64,000 nt of DNA from Cohnella sp. OV330 (GTDB lineage Bacteria > Bacillota > Bacilli > Paenibacillales > Paenibacillaceae): assembly GCF_900112065.1 (NCBI RefSeq), contig NZ_FOKE01000003.1, positions 647,166 through 711,165 on the forward strand, given 5' to 3'. Shown in pieces: positions 9,443 to 18,933 of this stretch (its first letter is position 1; every line of letters starts with the position of its first letter). A program made the position numbers and the translations under genes. The notes below the pieces were generated by a model that ran no database searches, had not been told where the DNA came from, and worked only from the letters and a program-made list of their open reading frames with translations.

Positions 9443-10345
9443 ATGATCAGGGCGATCAAAAAGAACTTCGGATTATCGATGTTGGCGCTGCCGGGATTTC
9501 TGCTCATTATTCTCTTTAACTACGTGCCCCTGTACGGCATGCTGCTGCCCTTCAAGAGCTACCGCTACAATCTGGGCATCTGGAACAGCCCCTGGGTCGG
9601 CTTCGAAAATTTCGGCTTCCTGTTCAACGGGGACGTGCTCTACCGGGTGCTAAGGAATACGCTCCTCTACAATATGACCTTTATCGTGCTGGGCACCACG
9701 CTGTCGGTGACGATCGCGCTGCTGCTGTACGAGCTCAGCCGCAGATTCGTCAAAGCGTATCAGACCATTCTGTTTATCCCTTACTTTATCTCCTGGGTCG
9801 TGGCGGGATTCGCCTTCCGCTCGCTCTTCGATATGGATTACGGCGTGATCAACAGGCTCCTGGTCACCTTGGGCAAAGAACCGATCCTCTGGTACAGCGA
9901 TCCCAAGTACTGGCCTTACATTCTAGTGGCAGCCGCCGTATGGAAGGGACTCGGATACGGTTCGGTCATCTACTACGCCGCGCTGATGGGAATCGATTCG
10001 GAGTATTACGACGCGGCCAAGATCGACGGGGCGAGCAAGTTCCGGCAGGCGATCTCGATCTCGGTGCCGATGATCAAGCCGATCGTCATCATGATGGTCA
10101 TCCTGCAAATCGGCAGCATCTGCTACAGCGACTTCGGGCTGTTCTACAACGTGACGCTCAATTCGTCGCTGCTCTACAAGACGACGGATGTCATCGATAC
10201 GTTCGTCTACCGGTCGCTGATCGACATGGGCGACATCGGGATGGCATCGGCGGCGGGCTTTTTCCAATCCATCGTCGGCTTCTGCCTCGTGCTCACGACC
10301 AATTATATCGTCAAAAAAATCAATCCGGAAAATTCTCTTTTTTAA
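9443..10345 (+). CDS. Sugar ABC transporter permease, LplB family
   Basis: 300 aa from the ATG at 9443, chosen because AAGGAAG lies ten bases upstream; two earlier in-frame ATGs have no such site. Six membrane segments are evident. The cytoplasmic EAA loop that contacts the ATPase reads YYDAAKIDGASKFRQAISIS. LplB/YteP-type permeases import oligosaccharides together with a YtcP-type partner and an LplA-type lipoprotein, both of which follow directly. No ATPase gene is present, as is usual when a shared MsmX/MsmK-type ATPase is used. Confidence 0.92.
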   Translation: MIRAIKKNFGLSMLALPGFLLIILFNYVPLYGMLLPFKSYRYNLGIWNSPWVGFENFGFLFNGDVLYRVLRNTLLYNMTFIVLGTTLSVTIALLLYELSRRFVKAYQTILFIPYFISWVVAGFAFRSLFDMDYGVINRLLVTLGKEPILWYSDPKYWPYILVAAAVWKGLGYGSVIYYAALMGIDSEYYDAAKIDGASKFRQAISISVPMIKPIVIMMVILQIGSICYSDFGLFYNVTLNSSLLYKTTDVIDTFVYRSLIDMGDIGMASAAGFFQSIVGFCLVLTTNYIVKKINPENSLF

Positions 10346-10356
10346 GGAGTGCAGCC

Positions 10357-11265
10357 ATGAACGGTTCCGTATCGGCCCTCAAGCGGAGTCAACCGACCGC
10401 CGGGAAAATGTTTATTCATCTCGTCTTTATCCTTTTGTGCGTGGCCAGCCTGTTTCCGTTTCTCGTCATCATCGGCACGTCGTTTCAGAGCGAGAACGAC
10501 ATCGTCAAATTCGGGTATTCCGTCATTCCGAAAAACTTCACGTTCGACGCTTACCGCGTCATCCTGCACGAGCCCAAGGTGCTGTTCCAATCTTACTTCG
10601 TCACGATCGCGACGACCGTCATCGGCTCGATCGTCGGGATGTGGGTCACGACGACGTACGCCTACGCCATCTCGCGCAAAGACTACCGCTTCCGGTCGTT
10701 CCTCGCCTTCTTCATCTTTTTTACGATGCTGTTCCACGGCGGGATGGTGCCTTCGTACATTCTGATGGTCAAGTGGCTGGGACTGAAGAACAACATCCTC
10801 GCGCTCATCTTGCCCTATCTGATCAGCGGCTGGTTCGTGCTGCTGATGAAGGGATTTCTCCAGACGATCCCGGAGGCGGTCATCGAATCGGCGAAGATCG
10901 ACGGCGCCGGCGAGCTGCGCATCTTCGCGCAGATCGTCATTCCGATCTCCAAGCCGGCCTTGGCGACGTTGGGCTTGTTCTTCGCCCTCCAATATTGGAA
11001 CGACTGGTGGCTGACGCTGCTCTACGTCGAGCATGACAACCTGATGAAGCTGCAATATTTGCTCATCCGCGTTTTGAAAAATATGGAGTACTTGAACTCT
11101 GCTGAAGCCATTCAATACGGACTCGTCAAACCGGGCATGCTCGTGCCTTCCTTAAGCGCAAGAATGGCGATGTGTATTTTGGCTGCCGGTCCGATGCTGC
11201 TCGTGTTCCCGCTTTTTCAGAAATATTTCGTGCAGGGCTTGACGGTAGGCTCGGTTAAAGGGTGA
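10357..11265 (+). CDS. Sugar ABC transporter permease, YtcP/AraQ family
   Basis: 302 aa from the ATG at 10357, preceded by AAGGAG at 10344-10349, which overlaps the previous stop codon. A longer open frame starting at 9940 lies inside the upstream permease and is not used. The protein has six predicted membrane helices and the EAA loop VIESAKIDGAGELRIFAQIV. It is the second half of the permease pair with the gene ending at 10345, and it ends in FVQGLTVGSVKG, the common C-terminus of these permeases. Confidence 0.93.
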   Translation: MNGSVSALKRSQPTAGKMFIHLVFILLCVASLFPFLVIIGTSFQSENDIVKFGYSVIPKNFTFDAYRVILHEPKVLFQSYFVTIATTVIGSIVGMWVTTTYAYAISRKDYRFRSFLAFFIFFTMLFHGGMVPSYILMVKWLGLKNNILALILPYLISGWFVLLMKGFLQTIPEAVIESAKIDGAGELRIFAQIVIPISKPALATLGLFFALQYWNDWWLTLLYVEHDNLMKLQYLLIRVLKNMEYLNSAEAIQYGLVKPGMLVPSLSARMAMCILAAGPMLLVFPLFQKYFVQGLTVGSVKG

Positions 11266-11342
11266 TAATTACAGCCGTAGAAGATGGGATGCTACGGCTG
11301 CTGATTATAAATGAAAGGCAATAGACAAGGGAGGCAATCCGA

Positions 11343-12947
11343 GTGAGTCCGACAAACCTGAAGAAAGCAAAATGGCTTGGAACGAGTACTTCCGCCATGC
11401 TGGCGGCGGCGATTATCGTAAGCGGTTGCAGTTCGAAGGAAGAGGGATCTTCAAGCCCCTCCGCAAGTTCGAGCGCAGGGGAGAGCGCCAGCCCGAGCGC
11501 CAGTCCGAGCGGCAGCACGCCTGCTTCGCAGCCGGCGGACACCGGCGGCGATACCAAGGACTTCGTCAAGCTCAGCTGGTATATGCCGAAGCCGATCGAC
11601 AACATGAAGGATCAAGCGGACGTCGAAGCGGAAGCCAACAAGATCATCAAGGAGAAGCTGAACGCCGAGCTTCATCTCAATCTGATCGACAATGCCGGCT
11701 GGGAAGACAAGATGAAGCTGATCTCCGCGGCGGGCGAGCCTTACGACATCGTATTCTCCACGTTTTCCTCCAATCGCATCAGCGACAATGTGCAAAAGGG
11801 CGCCTTCCTGCCCCTGGATGAGCTGCTGCAAAAGTACGGCCAAAACATCCTGGCGAAGGTCGACCCTCGCGCCTGGAAAGCGGTCACCTACAAAGGCAAG
11901 ATCATGGCGATCCCCGCACAGACGCCCTATGCGCCAGCCGGCGCGCACGTTTTCAAGAAGGATATGGTGGAGAAGTACAAATTCGACTACAAGAGCGTCA
12001 AGAGCATCAAGGATCTGGAGCCGTTCCTGGCCGAGATCAAGAAAAACGAGCCGAACATGATCCCGCTCCTGGCTACGGCCAACGGTACCGCGGCGGGCGT
12101 CAGCTTGTACGATTATACGACGATTACGCCCGGCATCTCCTACAGCGAGAAGGACGGAAAGATCGTCAAGATTCTGGACGTTCCCGAGAACAAGGAGAAC
12201 TACCGGACGATCAACGATTTCTACAAAAAAGGCTATATTGCCAAGGACGCGGCCATCAAGACGGACTACCTGGCCGAGGCCAAATCGGGCAAGTATGCGG
12301 TCATGCGCGACTCGGGCGGTTATACGGAGGACGGCTCGAAGTCGACGGCGACGTACGGCTTCCCGACGGTGGAGACGCTGGCAGGCTATCCGACGATCTC
12401 GACCAACTCGATGACTTCCGCCGCGACGGCGATCAGCGCTACCTCCAAGAACCCCGAGCGGGCGATGATGCTGCTCAACGAGATCTGGGGCGACAAGTAC
12501 CTGCTGAATACGCTGGCCTACGGGGTCGAGGGCAAAAACTATACGGTCAAGTCCGGCACCGTGAAGGACGACAATCCGACGATCGAGGCGACGACCGGCG
12601 CGGACCAGACTTGGGCGATCTGGCACAACTGGCTTGGACCGCTGTGGGATCAATGGGATTCGAACTGGAACTCCACCGCCGCGCTCGAAGCGATGAAGAA
12701 AAACAACGACAACGGCAAGGCGTCGGGCATCCTCGGCTTCATCTTCAACTCGGAGCCCGTCAAGACGGAGATCGCCCAGGTGAGCGCCATCCAGAAGGAG
12801 TCGAATCCGATCCTGACGACCGGCTCGATGCCTGACTTCGAGAAGTACTATACCGATCTGCAGCAGCGTCTGAACGAAGCGGGCATGGACAAGATCATGG
12901 CCGAAGCGCAGAAGCAGTTCGATGCCTGGAAGGCGGAAAACAGCTAA
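11343..12947 (+). CDS. Extracellular sugar-binding lipoprotein, LplA family
   Basis: 534 aa. GTG start with AGGGAGG upstream. A lipoprotein signal peptide ends in the lipobox VSGC, so the mature protein starts at Cys29 and is anchored to the outer face of the membrane. A Ser/Ala/Pro-rich linker (about 30-62) precedes a large solute-binding fold. It captures a sugar for the two permeases encoded directly upstream. The length is typical for this family. The ligand cannot be deduced; neighbours with GH99-like and beta-mannosidase activities suggest a mannose-containing oligosaccharide. Confidence 0.93.
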   Translation: MSPTNLKKAKWLGTSTSAMLAAAIIVSGCSSKEEGSSSPSASSSAGESASPSASPSGSTPASQPADTGGDTKDFVKLSWYMPKPIDNMKDQADVEAEANKIIKEKLNAELHLNLIDNAGWEDKMKLISAAGEPYDIVFSTFSSNRISDNVQKGAFLPLDELLQKYGQNILAKVDPRAWKAVTYKGKIMAIPAQTPYAPAGAHVFKKDMVEKYKFDYKSVKSIKDLEPFLAEIKKNEPNMIPLLATANGTAAGVSLYDYTTITPGISYSEKDGKIVKILDVPENKENYRTINDFYKKGYIAKDAAIKTDYLAEAKSGKYAVMRDSGGYTEDGSKSTATYGFPTVETLAGYPTISTNSMTSAATAISATSKNPERAMMLLNEIWGDKYLLNTLAYGVEGKNYTVKSGTVKDDNPTIEATTGADQTWAIWHNWLGPLWDQWDSNWNSTAALEAMKKNNDNGKASGILGFIFNSEPVKTEIAQVSAIQKESNPILTTGSMPDFEKYYTDLQQRLNEAGMDKIMAEAQKQFDAWKAENS

Positions 12948-12979
12948 ACGGAACAATACGGAACGGAACGGTTAGGCAA

Positions 12980-13016
12980 GGCGGCCCTGCTTCAAGCAAG
13001 TCGGGCCGCCTTTTTT
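12980..13016 (+). terminator. Terminator of the importer operon
   Basis: A GC-rich stem (GGCGGCCC paired with GGGCCGCC, extended in the loop by TGCTT/AAGT) is followed by six T residues. It lies 33 bp after the lipoprotein stop. Confidence 0.9.
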
Positions 13017-13056
13017 ATAAGCGCCTGTGCTTCTAATCGAATGCAAAGGGGAATCG

Positions 13057-16000
13057 ATGTTGATGAATCCATGGAGAAACGGATGGACGGCTTTCTGCGC
13101 GGCACTGCTTGTATGCGTTTTCTTAATTGTCGCTGCACCTCGTTCCGCGTCGGCGAATACCGCGCCGGAGGGGGCCGCTTACCTGGTGGACGAGGATTTT
13201 GCGTTTCTCTCGAACCTGGTGCCGGGGGAGAGCCAGCCGTCCGGCTGGGACATCCGCGCTGCGGGCGGCGCGCTGACGAGCATTTATAACAACACGTTAA
13301 AAATCAGCGATGCCAGTACGAAGCTTCCCGTATCGATGAGCCGCAAGTTCCCGGCCCAGAGCGAAGGGACGCTGACGATGGAGTTTCGTTTCAGGCCGTT
13401 CAGCGTCATGGGCGGCTTGCATTGCCAGCTGCTCGGCGACAACACGCCCGGCGTCAGCATCGCGACCAGCGCCAGCGGGAGCAATCTCGTGCTGGAGACG
13501 TCCGGAGGCGGTACGGTGACCTTGCAGGCGTATGAAGCCAATAAAGAATATGGCGTCAAGGTCATTGCGAATCTGTCCACGCAAAAGGCGGATGTCTACG
13601 TCAACGGCATCCTGCGGGCGAGCGCCCAAAATTTTGCGAACGCGGTGTCCGCGCTGAACCGCTTCCAGCTGACGACGGGCGTCGCTTCGACGGGCGACTT
13701 CTTCTTTACGCCGCTTCATATCTATAAAGGCTACGCGGTCAACGAAAGGCTGCTGTCGGTGACCCCTGAATCGGGTAACTTGCCGCAGGATTGGACGGCC
13801 GCCCTTAACGGAGGCACGATTAAGGTCGCCGAGATGCTCAGCGCCCCGAAGCCGGACGTCAATAGCTTGAAGATCGATGCGTCCGCCTCGACCGGCAGCA
13901 TGACGCTTGGGAAGAGCTTCGCCGCCATCTCGGGCGATCTGACCGCGGAATACAAGATTTTTATTCCCGCGAAAACGGACGGCCTCGCGGCCGAGCTCAG
14001 AAGCGGAAGTACGACGGCGCTCAAGCTGTTCACCTCCAACGGGAAGCTGTCGTACGAAGCCGCAGCGGGAACGCCCGTGGAGCTGTACGACTACAAGGCG
14101 AATCTGTGGTATCGCCTTAAGGTGGTTCTGAAGCCGGCCGCGCACAAGGCCGACCTGTACATCAACGGTAAATTGCAGGCAACGGACGTGAATATCGCGG
14201 CCGGCATCGCTTCCGTCGACGGTATCCGGTTCTCCACCTCCGCCGCGAACAAGGGCTTGATGTGGATCGACGATATCCTTGTTTATGCGAATACGCCGGA
14301 GCCTGCGGATTATGTGCCCGCGCCGGCAGTCGTGAGCACCGGCGATCAGCTCGTCGGGGTGCAGAGCTGCCCGATGTGGCGGGAAGGGCATCATCTGGGC
14401 TGGGACGTGATCAATCCGTTCCCGGACCGGACGCCGTATCTGGGCTTCTACGACGAAGGCAATCCGGAGACGGCGGACTGGGAGATCAAGTGGATGCTCG
14501 AGCACGGCATCGACTTCCAGATGTCCTGCTGGTTCAGGCCGATCGGGGGAGAAGGCGCGCCGATCAAGGATTCCTACCTGTCCGATGCGCTGGACGACGG
14601 CTACTTTAATGCCAAGTACAGCAATATGGCGCACTTTGCCATCATGTGGGAGAACCTGAACTCGGCGGCGAAGGACATCGCCGATTTCCGCGACAATCTG
14701 GTCCCCTACTGGATTGAATATTACTTTAAGGACCCCCGGTACTTGAAGGTTGACGAAAAGCCGGTGTTCACCATCTATAACTACGATCAATTCGTCAAAC
14801 TGGCAGGCGGCACCAAAGAGCTAGCAAAGGATTTGATGGATGATCTGCGGGACGCGGCGCGCGATGCCGGCGTCGGCGAGTTAACCATTCTGAACGTATA
14901 CAACGGTACGAACGCCCAGGATCTGCAGAACCGCAAGGCCGCGGGCTTCGACGGCGTCTACGCCTATTCGTGGGGCTCCTTCGGCGGGCATCCCGATTTT
15001 CAGAAGCTCAAGCTGACGCTGGAAAACAACGCCGGCGTGATGGACGTCATCCCCGGCCTCAGCATGGGCAGGGACGATACCGCCTGGGGGCTGAGCTCGG
15101 GGTATTATGCGACCCCGGCCGAATTCAAGTCGCTGGCGCAGTGGACGAAGGACACCTATATTCCGTCGCTGTCGGCGGGCAATCTAGGCAAGAAGCTCGT
15201 CATGCTGGACAACTGGAACGAATTCGGGGAAGGCCATTTCATCATGCCGGCAGGGCTCGCGGGCTTCGGCTACGTGGATGCGATCCGCGACGTATTCGCG
15301 GGCGTCAGTACCCATACGGATGCCGTGCCGACCGCAACGCAGAAGGCGCGAATCAACGTCCTGTATCCGGAAGGACGCGTCGTGCAGAACCGTACCTTGA
15401 CGCCTCCGGCGATATCGAGCAATTCGGTCGCCTCGTGGGAATTCAACACGCCGGGCGACAGCGAGGGTTGGAGCGTGCTGAAGCAGATCGACGCGGTGAG
15501 CGTCGCGGGCGGCACCTTCACCGGTACCACCAACAACACGGACCCGGGCATCATCTCGGCGGACCATCTGGGGATTAAGGCGGAGGACGCGCCTTATCTC
15601 AAGATCCGGATGAAGAACAGCGCGAACGACATCGACGGCAGAGTGTTTTTCACGACGGAGCTGGACGGGGACTGGAACGAGACGAAGGCGATGGGCTTCT
15701 ACGTGAAGCCGCAGGACGACGGATACACGGATTATTACGTGGAAATGTGGCGGAACAAGAGCTGGACCGGCAATATCCGGCAGATCCGGATCGATCCGAT
15801 CTCGGCGATCGGCACGATCAGCATCGACTATATCCGGGCAGTCGCGGACGATTCTACGGACATCAAGCTGTATATCGACGGCAAGCGGAAAAACTTCAGC
15901 CAGCCGGCGCTCGTGCAGGACGGCGTCGTCATGGTGCCGATCAAGGATATCTGGCTGCAGCTCGGCGTCAGATCCGAGTGGGACGCGGCGAATCAGAAGT

Positions 16001-18837
16001 TCATCGCAGTCAAGGGAGGCAGCGTCTACGAATTAACGGTCGGCAGTACGACGGCGCTCAAGGACAATCAGTCCATCACGCTCGAACACGCGCCGGTGAA
16101 GCTGGCCAACGGAACGGTGCTCGCGCCGCTCTCGTACCTCAAGCAAGCCTTCGGGGCGACCTTGAAGTGGGACGCGGCCGCGCAGAAAATCCAAATCTAT
16201 CCGGCAGGCGTCGTCTGGGACTTTGAATTCGGAGACGACTGGACGGCGAACGGGCGCATCGCCGGCGGGCAGGCGCTGGGCGGCCGATTCGGCGGCACCT
16301 CCTTGGGCGTATCCGGCGGGGTAGAACCTGCGGTCGAATCGCCGGATCAACTGGGGCTGGACGCGTCCACGATCAAGCGGGTCCGCGTGCAGCTCGGCAA
16401 CCAGACGACAGGCTCGCAAGCGAAGCTCTATTATACGACGGACGCCGATCCCGTATGGAATGCGGCCAAGTCGTTCTCGACCTATATCCTGCCAAGCGAT
16501 TCGACGCTCCGCGAGTACGTGTTCGATACGAGTTCCGCGGCAGCCTGGACAGGGACGATCAAGCAAATCCGGGTCGTGCCTACGCTGTCGGCCGGCAGCT
16601 TCAGCGTCGATTCCGTGCAGCTGGATACGGCAACCTCGCTGCCGATGCCGGGCGCCAACCTTGTCGCGGATCCCGGCATGGAAGGAAGCACGATTCAGGC
16701 GCGCGTGCAGAACGGCGCGCTGGGTCTGGACGTCACGCAGTATCACAGCGGCCATCAGTCGCTCAAGGTCGTCAAGGACAGCCGTTACGGCAGCGCTTCC
16801 TTCCCGATCGCCGTCACGCAAGGCCAGGAATACCATTATTCGGTCTGGGCGAAGCTCGCGAAGGCGCCGACGCTCACCGAACCGCTGCGGCTTTGCTTGC
16901 AGTATACGGTTGACGGCAATACCAAGCAGATGATCATTTACACCAGCGCCGGGCTCTCCGCCGATCAATGGACGCAGCTGCAGGGCAACTACACGATCGC
17001 GGAGACCAGTCCCATCTCCAATGTGCTGCTTTACTTTTACACGGAGATCGACGGCACCAACCACGACTACTATCTCGACGATGTCGAAGCGAGGCTCGTG
17101 ACCTACTCGTCCAGTCCGACATGGACCTATGCGACGGGACTGAGTATCAACCCGACGACGACGATGAACATGGGCGAGACGAAGACGCTCGTTCCGACGT
17201 TCCAGCCCTCGAGCAGCGTCAATAACCAAGCGCTGATCTGGAACTCCGACAATCCGGACGTGGCCGTCGTAGACATCAGCGGCACGGTGTTCGCGAAGAA
17301 GACGGGAATCGCGAATATTACGGCCAAGGCCATCGACGGCGGATTCACGGCGACGACGGCGGTGACGGTGGCGCTCGGTTCCGGGCAGCCCGCCGGGGCG
17401 GTGCTGGGAAGCAATCTCATTCTCAACCCCGACATGGAGGGTGCCGCGATTCCTTCGTCTTATTACGGCTCCAGTGCGGGCGTAGCCTTGACGACGTCGG
17501 AGCATCGCCTGGGGACGCAGTCTTTGCAGGTGACGAAGCTGAACAACAACAGATTCGCGTCGTTCTTCATGCCCACATCGATCGAGCAGGGGAAGACGTA
17601 TTATTACTCGGCCTGGGCCAAACTGGATGCAGCACCCGCGCAGCCTGCGCTGTTCCGGATTTGCCTGCAATATAAGGTGGACGGCGTCGGGAAGCAGATA
17701 TATATATTCACCAGCGCGCCGCTGCTCAGGGGGGGCTGGACGCAAGCATCGGGCTTTTGGAAAATCGATGAGCCGGGGACGGTCAGCGATGTCCGGGTAT
17801 ACCTGTATACGGAACAAAGCGGTCCGGTGCAAACCTTCTACGTCGACGATATCGAGGTTCGTCCGGTCCTTGCAGACAGTACCCCGCCGGTCACGACGGC
17901 CGCGCTGAATCCGTCGGCGCCCGACGGTCCGGGCGGCGCGTATAACGGCCCGGTTACGCTGACGCTTGCGGCATCGGACAGCGTGTCCAGCGTCGCGCAG
18001 ACCGTGTACAGCGTCGATAACGGGACGACATGGGCCCCGTACACGGCGCCGCTGGCGTTCGGCAAACAGGGCTCGTATACGATTCTTTACAAGTCGACCG
18101 ACCTGGCGGGCAATGCCGAGACGCAGCAGAGCGTAAGCTTCAGCCTGGCCGCGACGGTGACCACGGTCTCCCTGCAGGATAGCGCGGGACAGCCGCTGAG
18201 CGGCGGCACGGTCAAGTATTACGACGGCAGCTGGAAGGACTTGGGGACGACGGACGCCTCGGGGCAGGCGACGAAGGCGCTGCCGGAGCGGAGCTATATT
18301 TTCTCCGTGACCTATCTAGGCACGACCAAGCAGTTGACGCAAAATACGGCGACAGGTCCCGCGTCCGTCGTCTTCCAGACGGTAAAAGCGAAGGTGCAAC
18401 TCAAGGACAGTCAGGGCAATCCGCTGAACGACGCCGTCGCGAAGGTATATGCCGGAGGCAGCTGGCAGACGATCGGCACGACTGCGGGCGGCGAAACGAC
18501 GAAGGAGCTGCTGTCGGGCACGTATACGTTCGGCATTACCTATGACGGCGTGTACAAGGAAAAGAGCCAGAACGTTGGCGACGATCCGGCCGTGGTATTC
18601 CAGACGGCGAGCGTTCTCATCCAACTGAAGGATGCCGGCGGCAGCCCGGTGAACGGCGGCACGGCCAAGGTGTATGCGGGCGGCAGCTGGCGGACGATCG
18701 GCAGCACGGCGGGCGGCGAGATCCGCTTGGAACTGCTGCCCGGCTCGTATACGTTCGGCATGACGTACGGAACGGCGCTCGCGAACATCGTGAAGGATAT
18801 CGGGACGGATCCGACCGTCGTGTTCCAACTGCCTTAA
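13057..18837 (+). CDS. Giant secreted multidomain protein with GH99/WbsX-like catalytic domain
   Basis: 1926 aa from the ATG at 13057, five bases after AAAGGGG; a GTG further upstream lacks a site. Signal peptide about 1-33, ending PRSASA. Domains by eye: two LamG-like beta-sandwich modules (about 40-235 and 245-420); a TIM barrel of the WbsX/GH99-like type (about 430-760) with the hallmark DNWNEFGEGHF near 718; a copper-amine-oxidase-N-like module (about 938-1048); CBM4/9-like modules (about 1204-1350 and 1451-1605) flanking a bacterial Ig-like Big_2 domain (about 1359-1439); an OmpL47-like module (about 1609-1698); and three 75-residue repeats at the end. No LPXTG motif or SLH domain is present, so how it stays at the surface is unclear. 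GH99 enzymes cut alpha-mannans; the substrate here is inference. Confidence 0.88.
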   Translation: MLMNPWRNGWTAFCAALLVCVFLIVAAPRSASANTAPEGAAYLVDEDFAFLSNLVPGESQPSGWDIRAAGGALTSIYNNTLKISDASTKLPVSMSRKFPAQSEGTLTMEFRFRPFSVMGGLHCQLLGDNTPGVSIATSASGSNLVLETSGGGTVTLQAYEANKEYGVKVIANLSTQKADVYVNGILRASAQNFANAVSALNRFQLTTGVASTGDFFFTPLHIYKGYAVNERLLSVTPESGNLPQDWTAALNGGTIKVAEMLSAPKPDVNSLKIDASASTGSMTLGKSFAAISGDLTAEYKIFIPAKTDGLAAELRSGSTTALKLFTSNGKLSYEAAAGTPVELYDYKANLWYRLKVVLKPAAHKADLYINGKLQATDVNIAAGIASVDGIRFSTSAANKGLMWIDDILVYANTPEPADYVPAPAVVSTGDQLVGVQSCPMWREGHHLGWDVINPFPDRTPYLGFYDEGNPETADWEIKWMLEHGIDFQMSCWFRPIGGEGAPIKDSYLSDALDDGYFNAKYSNMAHFAIMWENLNSAAKDIADFRDNLVPYWIEYYFKDPRYLKVDEKPVFTIYNYDQFVKLAGGTKELAKDLMDDLRDAARDAGVGELTILNVYNGTNAQDLQNRKAAGFDGVYAYSWGSFGGHPDFQKLKLTLENNAGVMDVIPGLSMGRDDTAWGLSSGYYATPAEFKSLAQWTKDTYIPSLSAGNLGKKLVMLDNWNEFGEGHFIMPAGLAGFGYVDAIRDVFAGVSTHTDAVPTATQKARINVLYPEGRVVQNRTLTPPAISSNSVASWEFNTPGDSEGWSVLKQIDAVSVAGGTFTGTTNNTDPGIISADHLGIKAEDAPYLKIRMKNSANDIDGRVFFTTELDGDWNETKAMGFYVKPQDDGYTDYYVEMWRNKSWTGNIRQIRIDPISAIGTISIDYIRAVADDSTDIKLYIDGKRKNFSQPALVQDGVVMVPIKDIWLQLGVRSEWDAANQKFIAVKGGSVYELTVGSTTALKDNQSITLEHAPVKLANGTVLAPLSYLKQAFGATLKWDAAAQKIQIYPAGVVWDFEFGDDWTANGRIAGGQALGGRFGGTSLGVSGGVEPAVESPDQLGLDASTIKRVRVQLGNQTTGSQAKLYYTTDADPVWNAAKSFSTYILPSDSTLREYVFDTSSAAAWTGTIKQIRVVPTLSAGSFSVDSVQLDTATSLPMPGANLVADPGMEGSTIQARVQNGALGLDVTQYHSGHQSLKVVKDSRYGSASFPIAVTQGQEYHYSVWAKLAKAPTLTEPLRLCLQYTVDGNTKQMIIYTSAGLSADQWTQLQGNYTIAETSPISNVLLYFYTEIDGTNHDYYLDDVEARLVTYSSSPTWTYATGLSINPTTTMNMGETKTLVPTFQPSSSVNNQALIWNSDNPDVAVVDISGTVFAKKTGIANITAKAIDGGFTATTAVTVALGSGQPAGAVLGSNLILNPDMEGAAIPSSYYGSSAGVALTTSEHRLGTQSLQVTKLNNNRFASFFMPTSIEQGKTYYYSAWAKLDAAPAQPALFRICLQYKVDGVGKQIYIFTSAPLLRGGWTQASGFWKIDEPGTVSDVRVYLYTEQSGPVQTFYVDDIEVRPVLADSTPPVTTAALNPSAPDGPGGAYNGPVTLTLAASDSVSSVAQTVYSVDNGTTWAPYTAPLAFGKQGSYTILYKSTDLAGNAETQQSVSFSLAATVTTVSLQDSAGQPLSGGTVKYYDGSWKDLGTTDASGQATKALPERSYIFSVTYLGTTKQLTQNTATGPASVVFQTVKAKVQLKDSQGNPLNDAVAKVYAGGSWQTIGTTAGGETTKELLSGTYTFGITYDGVYKEKSQNVGDDPAVVFQTASVLIQLKDAGGSPVNGGTAKVYAGGSWRTIGSTAGGEIRLELLPGSYTFGMTYGTALANIVKDIGTDPTVVFQLP
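18154..18834 (+). repeat. Three coding repeats of 75 codons at the C-terminus
   Basis: Units begin at 18154, 18379 and 18604, each 225 bp, with a few extra codons at the end of the last. Shared residues include LKD-x(2)-G-x-P at the start, AKVYAGGSW in the middle, and PxVVFQ at the end of each unit. The pattern resembles carboxypeptidase-regulatory or Cna-B-like beta-sandwich repeats. Confidence 0.88.
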
Positions 18838-18853
18838 TCGTATAAGAACGCAA

Positions 18854-18917
18854 GAGGATGCTCCCGCCGGACCCTGGCCATGCGCGTCGGTCCGCGTCGG
18901 AGAGCATCCTCTTTTTG
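18854..18917 (+). terminator. Long hairpin terminator after the giant GH99-like gene
   Basis: The outer stem GAGGATGCTC / GAGCATCCTC is perfect over 10 bp, with a further imperfect inner stem (CCGGACC / GGTCCG), followed by five T residues. The next gene's ribosome binding site, GGGGAGGAAG, begins immediately after it. Confidence 0.88.
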
Positions 18918-18933
18918 GGGAGGAAGATTGAAA

